A stretch of DNA of 49,928 bases from an uncultured Acidimicrobiales bacterium (GCA_938002965.1 CALKZY010000033.1:1-49928), one strand, 5' to 3'. Counted from the stretch's first letter, positions 7,207 to 16,332 are shown. The notes: generated by a model from the sequence alone, not told the origin. Numbers and translations: made by a program.

Positions 7207-8091
7207 GTGGTACAGGCCATAGGAATTGAGTTGGAGCCCAGCGGAGGGCCGTGTGGGGCAACTGTTACCGGCGTTGACCTCACCTCGGAACTGAACGAAA
7301 CGACGGTGGCCGCCATCCGCTCTGCCTGGCTGGAACACAAGGTTCTGGCCTTCCCCGATCAGCCGATGAGCGACCAGGACCTGGAACGATTCACGCTGCG
7401 CTTCGGGCCGTTCGGCGATGACACATTCTTTGACTCCATTGACGGTCACCCCAACATCGCAGCCATCCACCGTCGAGCCGACGAAAGCAGCTCGCTGTTC
7501 GCCGACAGCTGGCACGCCGACTGGACCTTTCAACGGTTCCCGCCGGACGGGACTTGTCTGCACGCCAAAGTGATCCCACCCTCAGGAGGTGACACGCTAT
7601 ACGCCGACCAGCAGGCGGCGCTGGCCGCCATGCCCACCGACCTGCGGCAGCGGTTGGAAGGCGCAGTGGCCATTCACTCGGCTCGGCTGCCGTACGCCCC
7701 CGACGGATCCTACGGCGCCGGCGACTCCGACGACCGGGCTATGAAGATCTTGCCCAGCGAAGTGGCCTACGAGACACAGACCCATCCGTTGATCCGCATC
7801 CACCCCGAGACCGGGGCCGAGACGTTGTACTCGACGTTCGGTTACATCGTCGGCATCGAGGGCATGGCCGACGACGACAGCCTCCGCCTGTTGCAAGAGC
7901 TCTACCGCTGGCAAGGACGCGATGACTTCCAGTTCCGTCAGCGGTGGCAGCCCGACATGTTGGTGATGTGGGATAACCGGGTTGTGTTGCACAAGGCCAC
8001 TGGGGGCTACGAGGGTCACGAGCGTCTGTTGCACCGCACAACCATCGGTTACAACCCCGACGTGCGACCCAAGGGCGTGCCGTGCCCGTGA
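7207..8091 (+). CDS. TauD/TfdA-family Fe(II)/2-oxoglutarate dioxygenase
   Basis: The 294-residue enzyme has the TauD signature. The metal-binding His-x-Asp is in SWHADWTF (His103, Asp105), the distal His in MWDNRVVLH, and the 2-oxoglutarate-binding Arg in RLLHRTTIGYN near the C-terminus. Family members oxidise taurine, 2,4-D, alkyl sulfates or similar small acids, coupling to decarboxylation of 2-oxoglutarate. The GTG at 7207 is chosen because AAGGAGG at 7195-7201 precedes it by 5 bases. It converges with the PhyH-type gene, leaving only 3 bases between stops. The natural substrate cannot be inferred from these neighbours. Confidence 0.9.
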   Translation: MVQAIGIELEPSGGPCGATVTGVDLTSELNETTVAAIRSAWLEHKVLAFPDQPMSDQDLERFTLRFGPFGDDTFFDSIDGHPNIAAIHRRADESSSLFADSWHADWTFQRFPPDGTCLHAKVIPPSGGDTLYADQQAALAAMPTDLRQRLEGAVAIHSARLPYAPDGSYGAGDSDDRAMKILPSEVAYETQTHPLIRIHPETGAETLYSTFGYIVGIEGMADDDSLRLLQELYRWQGRDDFQFRQRWQPDMLVMWDNRVVLHKATGGYEGHERLLHRTTIGYNPDVRPKGVPCP

Positions 8092-8094
8092 GGC

Positions 8095-8931
8095 TCAGAT
8101 CGTTGCTTGGGCCGCGACGGCCAAAGGGAAACGAACGTCGTCGGCCGGATAGCTTCCGGGCTGGATGGACACATGTTCTTGGGTGACGGTCGGGTCAGAC
8201 CCTGGGTGGGGGAACCACACGGCGTCGTCGCCGAGCCATCGGGTGGACACGGCTACTCGACGGTGGCTGCCGCTGTTGCCGGGTGCGCCATGCAGAATCC
8301 ATGAGCTGAAGACGATGGCGTCTCCAGGTTCAACGTCGAAACCGATCACGTCAAAGTCCTGGCGGGAACCGTCAATGTCTGGCACCCGATCACCGTCGAA
8401 ATCGTCGGCCCATTCAATCGACGACTCGGTGAAACTCTCCGGGGCGTAGTAGGCGTCCCACCCCTGGGAGCCCCGCACGAACTCCAGCGAGCTTTCGTTC
8501 ACGGTCGCCGGGGTCAAAGCCACCCAGGCCGAGGCAATCTGCTTGCCCTGGAACGGCCAGTATGGGATGTCTTGATGCCAAGGCGTTGGGGCGGTCGTGC
8601 CCGGTTCCTTGACCAAGGTGTGATCGAAATAGAGTCGGGCCGAGTCGGAACCGAGGAGATCGGCCACCAGGTTTCCAATGCCGGATTCCAGAGCGAAGCG
8701 GCGGACTGTTTCGTCGGTCGGCCAGAGGTATCGAGAAGTGAATAGTCGGTCGGTTGTGGCGCCCGGGTTGCTGTCGGTAACCCATTGTCCCGGGTTGGCC
8801 AGCTCCCGGTCGACCACAGTTAACAGCGGCTCGAACCATGAAGGATCAACGGCGGCCGGGATCTTGACCACCCCATCGGACTGGAACCGTTCGCGCTGTT
8901 CGACGGTCGGTTGTCGACCACTACTGCTCAT
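8095..8931 (-). CDS. Phytanoyl-CoA dioxygenase (PhyH) family protein
   Basis: About 278 residues. The Fe(II) ligands appear as His-x-Asp in TPWHQDIPYW and a distal His in WILHGAPGNS, followed by HRRVAVSTRW with the co-substrate Arg. An early segment (FQSDGVVKIPAAVD) matches the usual PhyH opening. Enzymes of this family hydroxylate a range of acids and natural-product intermediates using 2-oxoglutarate. ATG at 8931 is preferred over 8967 because the family similarity begins soon after it; no strong ribosome site separates them. It is a second, unrelated 2-oxoglutarate dioxygenase next to the TauD gene. Confidence 0.85.
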   Translation of the reverse strand: MSSSGRQPTVEQRERFQSDGVVKIPAAVDPSWFEPLLTVVDRELANPGQWVTDSNPGATTDRLFTSRYLWPTDETVRRFALESGIGNLVADLLGSDSARLYFDHTLVKEPGTTAPTPWHQDIPYWPFQGKQIASAWVALTPATVNESSLEFVRGSQGWDAYYAPESFTESSIEWADDFDGDRVPDIDGSRQDFDVIGFDVEPGDAIVFSSWILHGAPGNSGSHRRVAVSTRWLGDDAVWFPHPGSDPTVTQEHVSIQPGSYPADDVRFPLAVAAQATI

Positions 8932-9057
8932 CAACCTAGCATGGCTTGTACTGGCGTGGACAGGCAAACCATCAAGCCGTGGGCTAGCGTCGATTTCATT
9001 GCGTAGCCCTGCCGATGCTCTATTGATTTGATGTTGGCGTGATCCTTAGGCGCTGCC

Positions 9058-9663
9058 GTGACCGGTGAAGACCACAAGCAATGGTATGAAGAGGAGGCCA
9101 CTCGTCGGTCTCGTCGACCTCACGCCTCCGACAGTCCGCGAGGTCGATTGCGTGCCGAGTTCGCCGCCTTCGTTCATGATGAGGGCCGCAAGTCGATTGT
9201 GGACTTCGGCTGTGGGCCGGGCATCGACGCCCCAGAGTTCGTGGCCCGTGGCCTCGACTACGTCGGCCTCGACTTGGCCTTCGGAAACGCCAAGTTGGCA
9301 GCCGAGTCCGGCCTGACCGTGATACCAGGATCGTTAATGGAACCGCCGCTGCGGAGTCGGTCATTTGATTCCGGCTGGTCCATGAGCGTCCTCATGCATC
9401 TGCCCACCAGCGATGTCGCTGCGGCCGTGCGTCAGATGTCGGCCGTGCTGAAGGCAGGAGCACCGCTCACCATCGGGACGTGGGGGAGTGTCGATGAGTG
9501 CCACATCGTTGATGACGACGATGTCCCCGGCCAGCGACGGCACTTCTATCTGCGCAGTTTGGCAACCAACGTTGAACTCCTCGGCCCGGTGGAGTTCGCC
9601 CAGTGCCTACAGCTCGGCCCGCCCGACTGGGACTATCACGTCCTGCGGCTCCGGGCGTCATGA
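9058..9663 (+). CDS. Class I SAM-dependent methyltransferase
   Basis: The 201-residue product has the Rossmann-like methyltransferase core: motif I VDFGCGPGID (SAM binding), the acidic end of strand 2 in YVGLDLA, then the motif II-III region FDSGWSMSVLMHLP and the post-I segment. This resembles UbiE/Methyltransf_11 proteins that methylate small molecules. The GTG start at 9058 is used because similarity begins soon after. Substrate is unknown. It stands alone between the PhyH gene (opposite strand, divergent) and a DJ-1 gene that converges on it. Confidence 0.8.
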   Translation: MTGEDHKQWYEEEATRRSRRPHASDSPRGRLRAEFAAFVHDEGRKSIVDFGCGPGIDAPEFVARGLDYVGLDLAFGNAKLAAESGLTVIPGSLMEPPLRSRSFDSGWSMSVLMHLPTSDVAAAVRQMSAVLKAGAPLTIGTWGSVDECHIVDDDDVPGQRRHFYLRSLATNVELLGPVEFAQCLQLGPPDWDYHVLRLRAS

Positions 9664-9696
9664 ATCTTGAGGGCAAGCCCTGGTCTGTCGAGCGCC

Positions 9697-10311
9697 TCAG
9701 TGGGCGATGATGCCAGCGTCAGGATCCCAGTCGTACTCGATCTGACGTGCTGTGCCCACGGCTAGGTCCCGGCTGTGTAGACGATCGATCAAGTGCAAAG
9801 CCATAGCGATACCGCTGCTCAACCCGCCCGATGTCACCACATTGTTCACGTCAACCCAGTTGACATTGGCGGTACCGCTGTCGGAATCGATGCGAGCCCC
9901 AAGCTGGTCGACGTCTTCGAAGTGGGTTGTCCAGGCGATGTCATCCAGCACGCCCTGGTCGCCCAGCAGGAATGCCCCCGTGCAGACCGAAGCGGCCACG
10001 GTTGACAGCTCCAGCAGGGTGGCCACCGCCGCCTGCACCTCGGGCCGCTTGCTGACCGCGTCAATGGCGATGGCACCTGGAATGATGACAACGTCGGCGT
10101 CGCCCAAGTCGCCAACCGACATTGATGGGGTTAGACCCATTCCGCCGTATGAGATCACCGGCGCACCGTCAGCCGAAACAGTAACGACGTTGAACTGCCG
10201 AGCCGCACCAATGCGGGTAGCCAAACGATCGGCCGTGAGGAACACTTCGTACGGTCCACCGACGTCAAGCAGGTCGACGTCGTCGAAGAGAAGTATCGCA
10301 ACCTGCTTCAT
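9697..10311 (-). CDS. DJ-1/PfpI family protein
   Basis: The 204-residue product has the DJ-1/PfpI flavodoxin-like fold: VAILLFDDVDLLDVGGPYEVF at the start, and the nucleophile elbow SVCTGAFLL, with the reactive Cys at about residue 110, followed by the TTHF segment. This subgroup (isonitrile-hydratase/GATase1-like) includes hydratases, chaperones and the N-terminal part of AraC-type regulators; no DNA-binding domain is attached here. Its ATG overlaps the stop of the upstream PNPOx-like gene by 4 bases, so the two form an operon. Confidence 0.85.
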   Translation of the reverse strand: MKQVAILLFDDVDLLDVGGPYEVFLTADRLATRIGAARQFNVVTVSADGAPVISYGGMGLTPSMSVGDLGDADVVIIPGAIAIDAVSKRPEVQAAVATLLELSTVAASVCTGAFLLGDQGVLDDIAWTTHFEDVDQLGARIDSDSGTANVNWVDVNNVVTSGGLSSGIAMALHLIDRLHSRDLAVGTARQIEYDWDPDAGIIAH

Positions 10312-10970
10312 GACGGCCTCCGATAGTTGACCGCCGAGTCCGATGGCGGAAGATCAAGGCGCATGTCATCGGCAGTCACCGGAGGTCCGAACGAAGTCTT
10401 GATTGGCAGGAGGCCCGCCCATACCGAAGCGTCCATGTCTTCTTCGTCATCGACCGGAGGTCCGTTGCGGATCTTGGCCGAGGCTTCGTTTATGGCCAGT
10501 CGGAGCACGGTGGTGGCCCGAATCTCGTTTCGGGTGTTCGGTCGAACCTCAGTGCCGCGCCCCGGAACCAGCGCCTCAACCAGAACGTCAAGCGCTGCGC
10601 CGGCTTCGTCATCGTCGGTGATCTGTTCCGGTACGCCGAAGATGACCACTGAGCGATAGTTGGCTGAATGGTGAAAGGCGCTTCTGGCCAAAACTAGACT
10701 GTCGATCAACGTGATGGTGACGCAGACTTCGCTGTTGCGAGCGGTGCGAAGCAGGCGGCTGGCGGCCGATCCGTGAAGGAGAAGATCGTCGCCGTCACGT
10801 GCGTGGAAGGTTGGGATCACCACCGGTCGACCGTCGGCGTCGACTATGCCGACGTGGCAGATCATCGCTTCATCGATGATTGAGTACACGGTCGGGCGGT
10901 CAAAGTGGCCCCGCTCAGGGATGCGTTTGAGTTCGGTGCGGGCTGTTTCTGCCATCGCCGCTTCGGTCAT
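10308..10970 (-). CDS. Pyridoxamine 5'-phosphate oxidase-fold flavoprotein (NimA-like)
   Basis: The 220-residue product has the split-barrel FMN-binding fold: HVGIVDADGRPVVIPTFHARDGD, a LLLHGSAASRLLRT strand-helix unit, then SVVIFGVPEQITDDDE. It resembles the NimA/PNPOx-like group whose members bind FMN or F420 and reduce diverse substrates. GAGGAG lies 8 bases before the ATG at 10970. It is followed by the DJ-1 gene with a 4-base overlap and faces a MocR-type PLP-binding regulator across 125 bp. That pairing suggests it is the regulator's target and could serve vitamin B6 metabolism, but this is inference. Confidence 0.8.
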   Translation of the reverse strand: MTEAAMAETARTELKRIPERGHFDRPTVYSIIDEAMICHVGIVDADGRPVVIPTFHARDGDDLLLHGSAASRLLRTARNSEVCVTITLIDSLVLARSAFHHSANYRSVVIFGVPEQITDDDEAGAALDVLVEALVPGRGTEVRPNTRNEIRATTVLRLAINEASAKIRNGPPVDDEEDMDASVWAGLLPIKTSFGPPVTADDMRLDLPPSDSAVNYRRPS

Positions 10971-11045
10971 GTGAGTGCTCCTCGCTCGTTTCTCGATTCA
11001 AATGTTGGCATTGTGCGCTTTTTCGTAGTGCCACTTACGGATTGC

Positions 11046-11094
11046 TACGTACGTATTGATACAAAACAGTGTTTGTTCTAGTATGAACGTATCA
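11046..11094 (+). promoter_or_regulatory. Promoter and operator region of the MocR gene
   Basis: A sigma70-like promoter is readable: TTGATA at 11056-11061, a 17-base spacer and TAGTAT at 11079-11084. Transcription would start near 11091, five bases from the ATG, with no Shine-Dalgarno sequence, so the mRNA should be nearly leaderless. A 10-bp palindrome TACGTACGTA (11046-11055) abuts the -35 box, and an inverted repeat TGATAC (11057-11062)/GTATCA (11089-11094) brackets the promoter. These are good candidates for autoregulation. Confidence 0.65.
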
Positions 11095-11095
11095 T

Positions 11096-12415
11096 ATGAC
11101 GAAGATCTACGAACTTGCAGCTGAAATTGAGCAACAGATCAGAACCGGTCGATTGATGCCAGGCGATCGCCTGCCGCCAGTACGGCAGTTCGCCGATAGC
11201 CGGGGTGTCGCCCCAAACACGATTGCCGCCGTGTACAAGTCGCTGGCGGCGCGAGGACTGGTTCAAGGTGAGGGCCGGCGGGGCACGTTCGTAACCTCCA
11301 AACCATCGATTCGTGTTGCCGTCAATGAGCCAGTGCCAGATCACCTGATCGATATGGCCCGAGGGAACCCGGACCCTAGGTTGCTTCCTGAGCTGGCTCC
11401 CGCCCTGGCCACTGTCCCGTCCGAACCGCTGCTGTACGGAAGTGAGCAGATCGTCCCCGAACTCGCCGCAGCCTTCCGGGCCGACTTCAGCGCTGATCAG
11501 ATCGACGGCACCGAGTTGGCCGTCGTTGCTGGTGCCCTCGACGGAATCGAACGCGTGCTGGCCGCTCACCTGAGGCCAGGCGACAAAGTTGGGGTGGAAG
11601 ATCCGGGCTACGCATCGGTGGTGGAGCTAGTGGTGGCCATGGGTTTCCGGCCGGTTTCAGTGGCCATCGACAGCTGCGGGCCGACAGCGGAAGGACTGAC
11701 GAGGGCGGTCGAAGCGGGTAGTGCCGCTGTGATCGTCACCCCTCGGGCCCAAAACCCAATGGGGAGCGCCATCACCGCTGAACGCGCTGCAGAGCTGCGA
11801 CAAGTCATGCAGCAGCATCCCCAGGTCATGGCCATAGAAGACGATCACGCCGGACCAATCGCGGGCGCCGACTATCACAGCATCGTTTCGGATCCTGTTC
11901 CGATCCCGGCTGAAGGAGCTGGTCAATGGGCTGTGGTGCGGTCGGTGGCCAAGTCTCTCGGTCCTGACCTGCGAGTCTCAGCCCTGGCCGGTGACGCAAC
12001 CACCATTGCTCGGGTTCGTGGGCGCCAGGCGCTCGGAACAGGGTGGGTTAGCCACATTCTCCAGCACACAGTCGCTTCCATGCTGCAACGGACGGAGTAT
12101 CGCGCCGGAGTGTCGAGCGCCGCCGAGGTGTACCGATCACGACGTCACACCTTCCGGGAGCGGCTGGCCGATCACGGCTTCGACTCCGTCTCCACGTCCG
12201 GTCTGAATGTCTGGATCCCGGTCATCGATGAAGCATCGGTGGTCTCGGCCATGGAGCGTCGAGGTTTTGCCATCCGGTCCGGAGCCTCATTTCGCTCCGA
12301 CGCTCCACCCGGCGTGCGGGTCACCGTCGCCGGGCACGAGCACGATGTCCTGGTCGCCGCCGCTGACTCCTTGGCTGAGGTGTTGGCCGGTCGTCCACCG
12401 ATACGGGCAGCCTAG
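11096..12415 (+). CDS. MocR/PdxR-type regulator: GntR winged helix fused to aminotransferase domain
   Basis: The 439-residue product has an N-terminal GntR winged-helix domain (about residues 1-70: GDRLPPVRQFADSRGV, the recognition helix NTIAAVYKSL, then GLVQGEGRRGTFV), a linker, and a fold-type I aminotransferase domain. The PLP lysine is in SVAKSLGPDLRVS and a conserved PQNP-type segment is seen in RAQNPMGS. MocR proteins sense PLP or amino compounds and often control a divergently transcribed gene; here that is the PNPOx-like gene. PdxR homologues regulate PLP synthesis, but the family also controls GABA and taurine genes, so the ligand is open. Confidence 0.85.
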   Translation: MTKIYELAAEIEQQIRTGRLMPGDRLPPVRQFADSRGVAPNTIAAVYKSLAARGLVQGEGRRGTFVTSKPSIRVAVNEPVPDHLIDMARGNPDPRLLPELAPALATVPSEPLLYGSEQIVPELAAAFRADFSADQIDGTELAVVAGALDGIERVLAAHLRPGDKVGVEDPGYASVVELVVAMGFRPVSVAIDSCGPTAEGLTRAVEAGSAAVIVTPRAQNPMGSAITAERAAELRQVMQQHPQVMAIEDDHAGPIAGADYHSIVSDPVPIPAEGAGQWAVVRSVAKSLGPDLRVSALAGDATTIARVRGRQALGTGWVSHILQHTVASMLQRTEYRAGVSSAAEVYRSRRHTFRERLADHGFDSVSTSGLNVWIPVIDEASVVSAMERRGFAIRSGASFRSDAPPGVRVTVAGHEHDVLVAAADSLAEVLAGRPPIRAA

Positions 12416-12440
12416 ATGCCGAGCAAGGCAGGCGGGGCGT

Positions 12441-13742
12441 TCAAGGTCTCGAATGCCACGAGCCGTCGACACCTAGGTACTCGGCCGGTCGATCGTCGCC
12501 GCTACCCCGATAGAAGCTTTGTGCCCCGCAATCGCGCAGCGTCGCCAGCATGGGCGGAACATCGCCACCTTCGGCTTCAATTCGTTCGATGACCCGAGCC
12601 GGTCCGATGGCATCGAGCAGCTCGAACGGGCCGAGCGTCCAGTTGAAACCCCAGCGAATGGCGTTGTCGACGTTGACGATGTCATCAGCAATCTCGGGAA
12701 CAAGACCGGCGGCGTACCGTAGCGTGCCACCAAAGATCTGCCAGGCCAAATGCCCTTGAGCAGTGTCGGTGAACATAACCTCACCAAGGTCGCCGGGAAC
12801 ACCCTCCAGGTCGGGTTCGACCGCATCGCGCCATTCTTCTGACTGGAGATCGAAGCTCAGCTTCTTCTTGGCCCCGTCTTCCAACTTCTCCACCTTGGCG
12901 AACCCGCCGACCGCCCGAGCCTTGCGCCCGAGCTGTCCTCGCTCCAGCATGGCCTGCTCGGTGTCGGGGAATGAGGTGTAGGCCAACCCGGCATCATCCT
13001 CGGGCAGATTCGCGGCCAGGTTCTTACCCACTAGATCCATGACGTCCAAACCGATCAGATCGATGAGGCCGTACAGGCCGGTGGGCGGCAAGCCGACCGG
13101 GCAGCCCAGAACTCCGTCAACGGTTTCCTGAGTCATGCCGTCGGCCAGGAACGGCTTGGCCAGATGTAGGCCGGACAGCATGAAGTAGCAGCCAATACGG
13201 TTGGCAATGAAGTTGACCGTGTCCTTGGCGTGCACGACCCCTTTACCCAGCTTCTCAGCCCCGAAGGCACTCAGTGCTTCGATGACCTCGGGATTGGTTG
13301 ACTCCCCCGGAACCAGCTCCAGGAGCTTCATGACCTGCACCGGGTTGAAGAAGTGGGTGATGGCCACGTCGCCGAGTAGGCGGTCGTCGGAACCTTCGGT
13401 CAGGTCTCGCAGCGGGATACCTGAGGTATTAGAGGTGACTACTGAGCCTTCGCGTCGCAGTGGTTCGATTTTGGCGAACAAATCGCGTTTGACGTTGACG
13501 TCTTCGACGATGGCCTCGCAGATCCAGTCATAGTCGACGATCTTGCCCAAGTCGTCGGTGAGGGAACCAACCTCGACCAAGTGTCGATGCTCCTCATCCA
13601 CCTTTCCCAGCGCTGCCTGGGCTGCCTCGGCGGTGACATCCAACATGAGGACCTTGCATCCCTGAGCGGCTGAGATGGCGGCGATGCCCGAGCCCATCGT
13701 TCCACATCCGAGGACTGCTACCGATTCGATTCGTCGTGCCAT
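12441..13742 (-). CDS. 3-hydroxyacyl-CoA dehydrogenase, dehydrogenase half only
   Basis: The 433-residue product has a NAD-binding Rossmann domain (VAVLGCGTMGSGIA), the catalytic-region segments VTSNTSGIPL and ITHFFNPVQVMKLLELV, and two copies of the C-terminal helical domain (DTVNFIANRIGCYF, then a second including IRWGFNWTLGPFELLDAIG). It should oxidise L-3-hydroxyacyl-CoA in beta-oxidation. The arrangement matches FadN-like bifunctional proteins of about 780 residues, whose C-terminal half is an enoyl-CoA hydratase, but this gene ends exactly where that domain would begin. Downstream sequence belongs to the convergent MocR gene, so no hydratase follows. It may be a natural stand-alone form or an old truncation. 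Confidence 0.85.
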   Translation of the reverse strand: MARRIESVAVLGCGTMGSGIAAISAAQGCKVLMLDVTAEAAQAALGKVDEEHRHLVEVGSLTDDLGKIVDYDWICEAIVEDVNVKRDLFAKIEPLRREGSVVTSNTSGIPLRDLTEGSDDRLLGDVAITHFFNPVQVMKLLELVPGESTNPEVIEALSAFGAEKLGKGVVHAKDTVNFIANRIGCYFMLSGLHLAKPFLADGMTQETVDGVLGCPVGLPPTGLYGLIDLIGLDVMDLVGKNLAANLPEDDAGLAYTSFPDTEQAMLERGQLGRKARAVGGFAKVEKLEDGAKKKLSFDLQSEEWRDAVEPDLEGVPGDLGEVMFTDTAQGHLAWQIFGGTLRYAAGLVPEIADDIVNVDNAIRWGFNWTLGPFELLDAIGPARVIERIEAEGGDVPPMLATLRDCGAQSFYRGSGDDRPAEYLGVDGSWHSRP

Positions 13743-13828
13743 GAGAGCATTCTGGCAGCGCTCGGATGGGTTGCAACGCCCGCCGAAGACGAGCCACCGT
13801 CATACTTGGCACGGATTCAGCTGGTAGT

Positions 13829-15220
13829 TCAGCTGGTGGTAAAGCCCTTGCGGACCTGCTGGCCCCATTCGGTTCGACCGGCGAGATACAGCCGGACTCC
13901 CCAGAGTCGCCAGATCATGGTCAAATGCCGGTAGAACAACTGCTCAACTACTGCATAGAAGGCCAGGCGGAGTCGATACCTGGTCTTGGGGTAGGAGCGG
14001 AACGAGTGGTCATCGAACCACAGCGTCATGATGGTTACTGCCGCTCCGAACCCGTAGGCCGCTCCCAACAGCCAAAGAGCTCCGGGATCGATAACTCCGG
14101 TCCCGATAGCAACGGCCAGAATCAGCAGGCTGAGGACTTCAACTACGGGCGAGAGGAATTCGACCAACAAGAAGTACGGCATGGCCAGCATTCCGGCCGA
14201 CCCATACTTCGGGTTGAACACCATCCGTTGATGCCGGTTGAGAACGTCTAGCAGTCCGCGTTGCCACCGGTTGCGTTGTCGAGCGAGAACTCGTAGGTCC
14301 TCAGGCGCTTCGGTCCAAGCAACCGGGTCGGGGAGGAAGTCGACTCGGGCGAAGTGACCGTTCTCGTAGCCGTGGCGTCGCAGCCGTACGATCAACTCCA
14401 TGTCTTCGCCGATAGATGAACGCTCGTAGCCGCCGGCCGCCAACACGTTTTCTCGTCGGAAGACACCGAAGGCACCCGAAATGATGAGATTGCCACCGAG
14501 AGGATTCCAGCCGAGTCGGCCGACGATGAAGGCTCGAATGTATTCCACTACCTGAAGAGCCGGGAGCGTTTTCTTCGGCACCACCAATTCGACCACTCGG
14601 CTGCCTTTCACCGGTGAGTCGTTGGTAAGTCGAACGGTGCCACCGGCCGCCACCGTCTCTTCGTTCAACAAGAACGGCACCACCAAATGCTGCATCGCTT
14701 CGGGGGCGACCAGCGTGTCGGCGTCGATGGCACAAATGAGGTCTCCGCCGGCCACGTTCAGACCGGCGTTGAGAGAGTCGGCCTTGCCGCCGTTGAACTT
14801 ATCCACCAGAACTAACCTGGGTTCCCGGCGAGACCGGTAAATGCTTTTGACGTCGGCGGTGGCTATGACCTTTTGGAAGATCGGATGGACAGGTTGCAGG
14901 TCGAAGCGTTCGATGAGGACTTCAGCCGTTCGATCAGGTGAGCCGTCGTTGATGACCAGGATCTCCAGGTTCGGGTACGACAAGGCCAGCAGACCGAGCA
15001 CAGTGTCAGTCACCGTGACCTCCTCGTTGTAAGCCGGAACGAGGATCGAGATCTTCGGCACCAAAGGCGAACTCATCACCCGTCGCCAGACTTGATGGCG
15101 ATCGCGCTGTCGGAGCCGACGCAACTCCACCATGGCGGCGATCACAATAATCAGCTGAAGTGACGTCACCGCCACCACCCACCCGGCGGTCCAATAGTCG
15201 ACCAGTCCGCCGAAGCTCAT
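13829..15220 (-). CDS. Membrane GT2 glycosyltransferase (processive, cellulose-synthase-like)
   Basis: About 463 residues. A first membrane helix (residues 12-33) is followed by a GT2 domain with ISILVPAYNEE, LEILVINDGSPDRT, a metal-binding CAIDADT, EDMEL and the acceptor motif QRNRWQRG (the Q-x-x-RW signature of processive synthases). Two or more membrane helices follow (about residues 345-420). Such enzymes polymerise or transfer sugars onto exported glycans, as in PgaC, hyaluronan or alginate synthase (Alg8). ATG at 15220 gives a 4-base ATGA overlap with the HEAT gene and is preferred over an in-frame TTG at 15226. The tight coupling suggests that the scaffold and HEAT proteins upstream control or assemble it. 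Confidence 0.88.
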   Translation of the reverse strand: MSFGGLVDYWTAGWVVAVTSLQLIIVIAAMVELRRLRQRDRHQVWRRVMSSPLVPKISILVPAYNEEVTVTDTVLGLLALSYPNLEILVINDGSPDRTAEVLIERFDLQPVHPIFQKVIATADVKSIYRSRREPRLVLVDKFNGGKADSLNAGLNVAGGDLICAIDADTLVAPEAMQHLVVPFLLNEETVAAGGTVRLTNDSPVKGSRVVELVVPKKTLPALQVVEYIRAFIVGRLGWNPLGGNLIISGAFGVFRRENVLAAGGYERSSIGEDMELIVRLRRHGYENGHFARVDFLPDPVAWTEAPEDLRVLARQRNRWQRGLLDVLNRHQRMVFNPKYGSAGMLAMPYFLLVEFLSPVVEVLSLLILAVAIGTGVIDPGALWLLGAAYGFGAAVTIMTLWFDDHSFRSYPKTRYRLRLAFYAVVEQLFYRHLTMIWRLWGVRLYLAGRTEWGQQVRKGFTTS

Positions 15221-16332
15221 AGCCAATAGCCGATCAGTGCGTAGGGGTCGGACTCGGTCAGGCCCTCCAATGGGTCGTGGGCCGGCGTGCTGATACTCAG
15301 CCCGCTTCGGGTGGCTGCCCCGTCAAGCACCTGGCGGGCCATGTCCCTGGCGAACTGATCAGGGTCCTCGAGATGATGGCGAAGGGCCAGGTGGCCTGCG
15401 GGTCGAAGGTCATCGAGGGCTTGACCGGCTGCTCGGCGGACGTTAAAGCTCTGATCGGCCAGACACCGGCCGATTCGGGTGACCGCGGTCATGACTCCGA
15501 GTCGGGCGAGAGCTTCAATGGCATTGACCCGCACCTCGGAGTTGGAGTCCTGCAGCATCTGCTCAAGTAGTCCCACTGCCATGGTGCCGGTGCCGTTGCC
15601 GAGAACGTTGGCGGCCATGGCCCGGATCTGATCGTCGTGTGATCGGGCCAGGTCGATCACCGAGTCGACGAGCCGCAGGTCCGGTAGGTGGGCGGCCACA
15701 CCGAGGGCCTGCATCACCATCGGTCGTTGGTCTCCGTCGAGGTGTTCGAGAAGTCCGGGTACGGCCAGCGGCCCGGCCTGGAGCAGCGAGTGCTGTGCGC
15801 TGAGCCGCACGGCCGGTGATGAGTCGGACAACATCGTGAGGAGGAGCGTCACGTGCTCAGCGGCGTCGGTGGCAGCCATGGCCTCTGCCGCTCGAGCCCG
15901 AACCAGAGGGCTGGGGTCGCTCAGCAGACCCGACCGGTCGAAGTCCGGGTGGGTTATTAGGTGATGCAGTTGGGCGGCCTGGACTCTGACTCGCCATCGT
16001 TTGCTCGAAGCCTTCTTTATAATGTGCTTTTCCAGGCCGGTGCTTCGGACCAGGGTCCTTAGTCGCTCGTTGGCTTGCCCGTCCAGGTCGACGGCCAAGC
16101 TTTGGACAACGTCGAGCAATGGACGGGTCGGCAGGTCGAGCACTTCGTGGAACACGTCACCGGCCTCGTTGTGGGTTCCAAAGAGAATCACCTCCAAAAT
16201 GGTGAGAACGCGTCGTCTGATTCTGTCGTTGCGTTGGACGACGAGGTCCCGCATAAAGCCGGTGATCAGATAGGTGAGCGTCATGACGCCGACGGAACAC
16301 CAGGCGGCAACAAAAATGGCAAACCGGTCCAT
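15217..16332 (-). CDS. Membrane-anchored HEAT-repeat protein
   Basis: The 371-residue product has one N-terminal membrane helix (about residues 3-28) then a soluble domain rich in repeated helix pairs: SPLVRARAAEAMA, SPAVRLSAQHSLL, DDQIRAMAANVLG, NSEVRVNAIEALA and FNVRRAAGQALDDL. These are HEAT/PBS-lyase-like units, a protein-protein interaction solenoid facing the cytoplasm. Its stop overlaps the GT2 start and its start follows directly after the stop of the response-regulator-like gene, so the three are one transcription unit. A role as adaptor between regulator and synthase is an inference from this arrangement. Confidence 0.85.
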   Translation of the reverse strand: MDRFAIFVAAWCSVGVMTLTYLITGFMRDLVVQRNDRIRRRVLTILEVILFGTHNEAGDVFHEVLDLPTRPLLDVVQSLAVDLDGQANERLRTLVRSTGLEKHIIKKASSKRWRVRVQAAQLHHLITHPDFDRSGLLSDPSPLVRARAAEAMAATDAAEHVTLLLTMLSDSSPAVRLSAQHSLLQAGPLAVPGLLEHLDGDQRPMVMQALGVAAHLPDLRLVDSVIDLARSHDDQIRAMAANVLGNGTGTMAVGLLEQMLQDSNSEVRVNAIEALARLGVMTAVTRIGRCLADQSFNVRRAAGQALDDLRPAGHLALRHHLEDPDQFARDMARQVLDGAATRSGLSISTPAHDPLEGLTESDPYALIGYWL

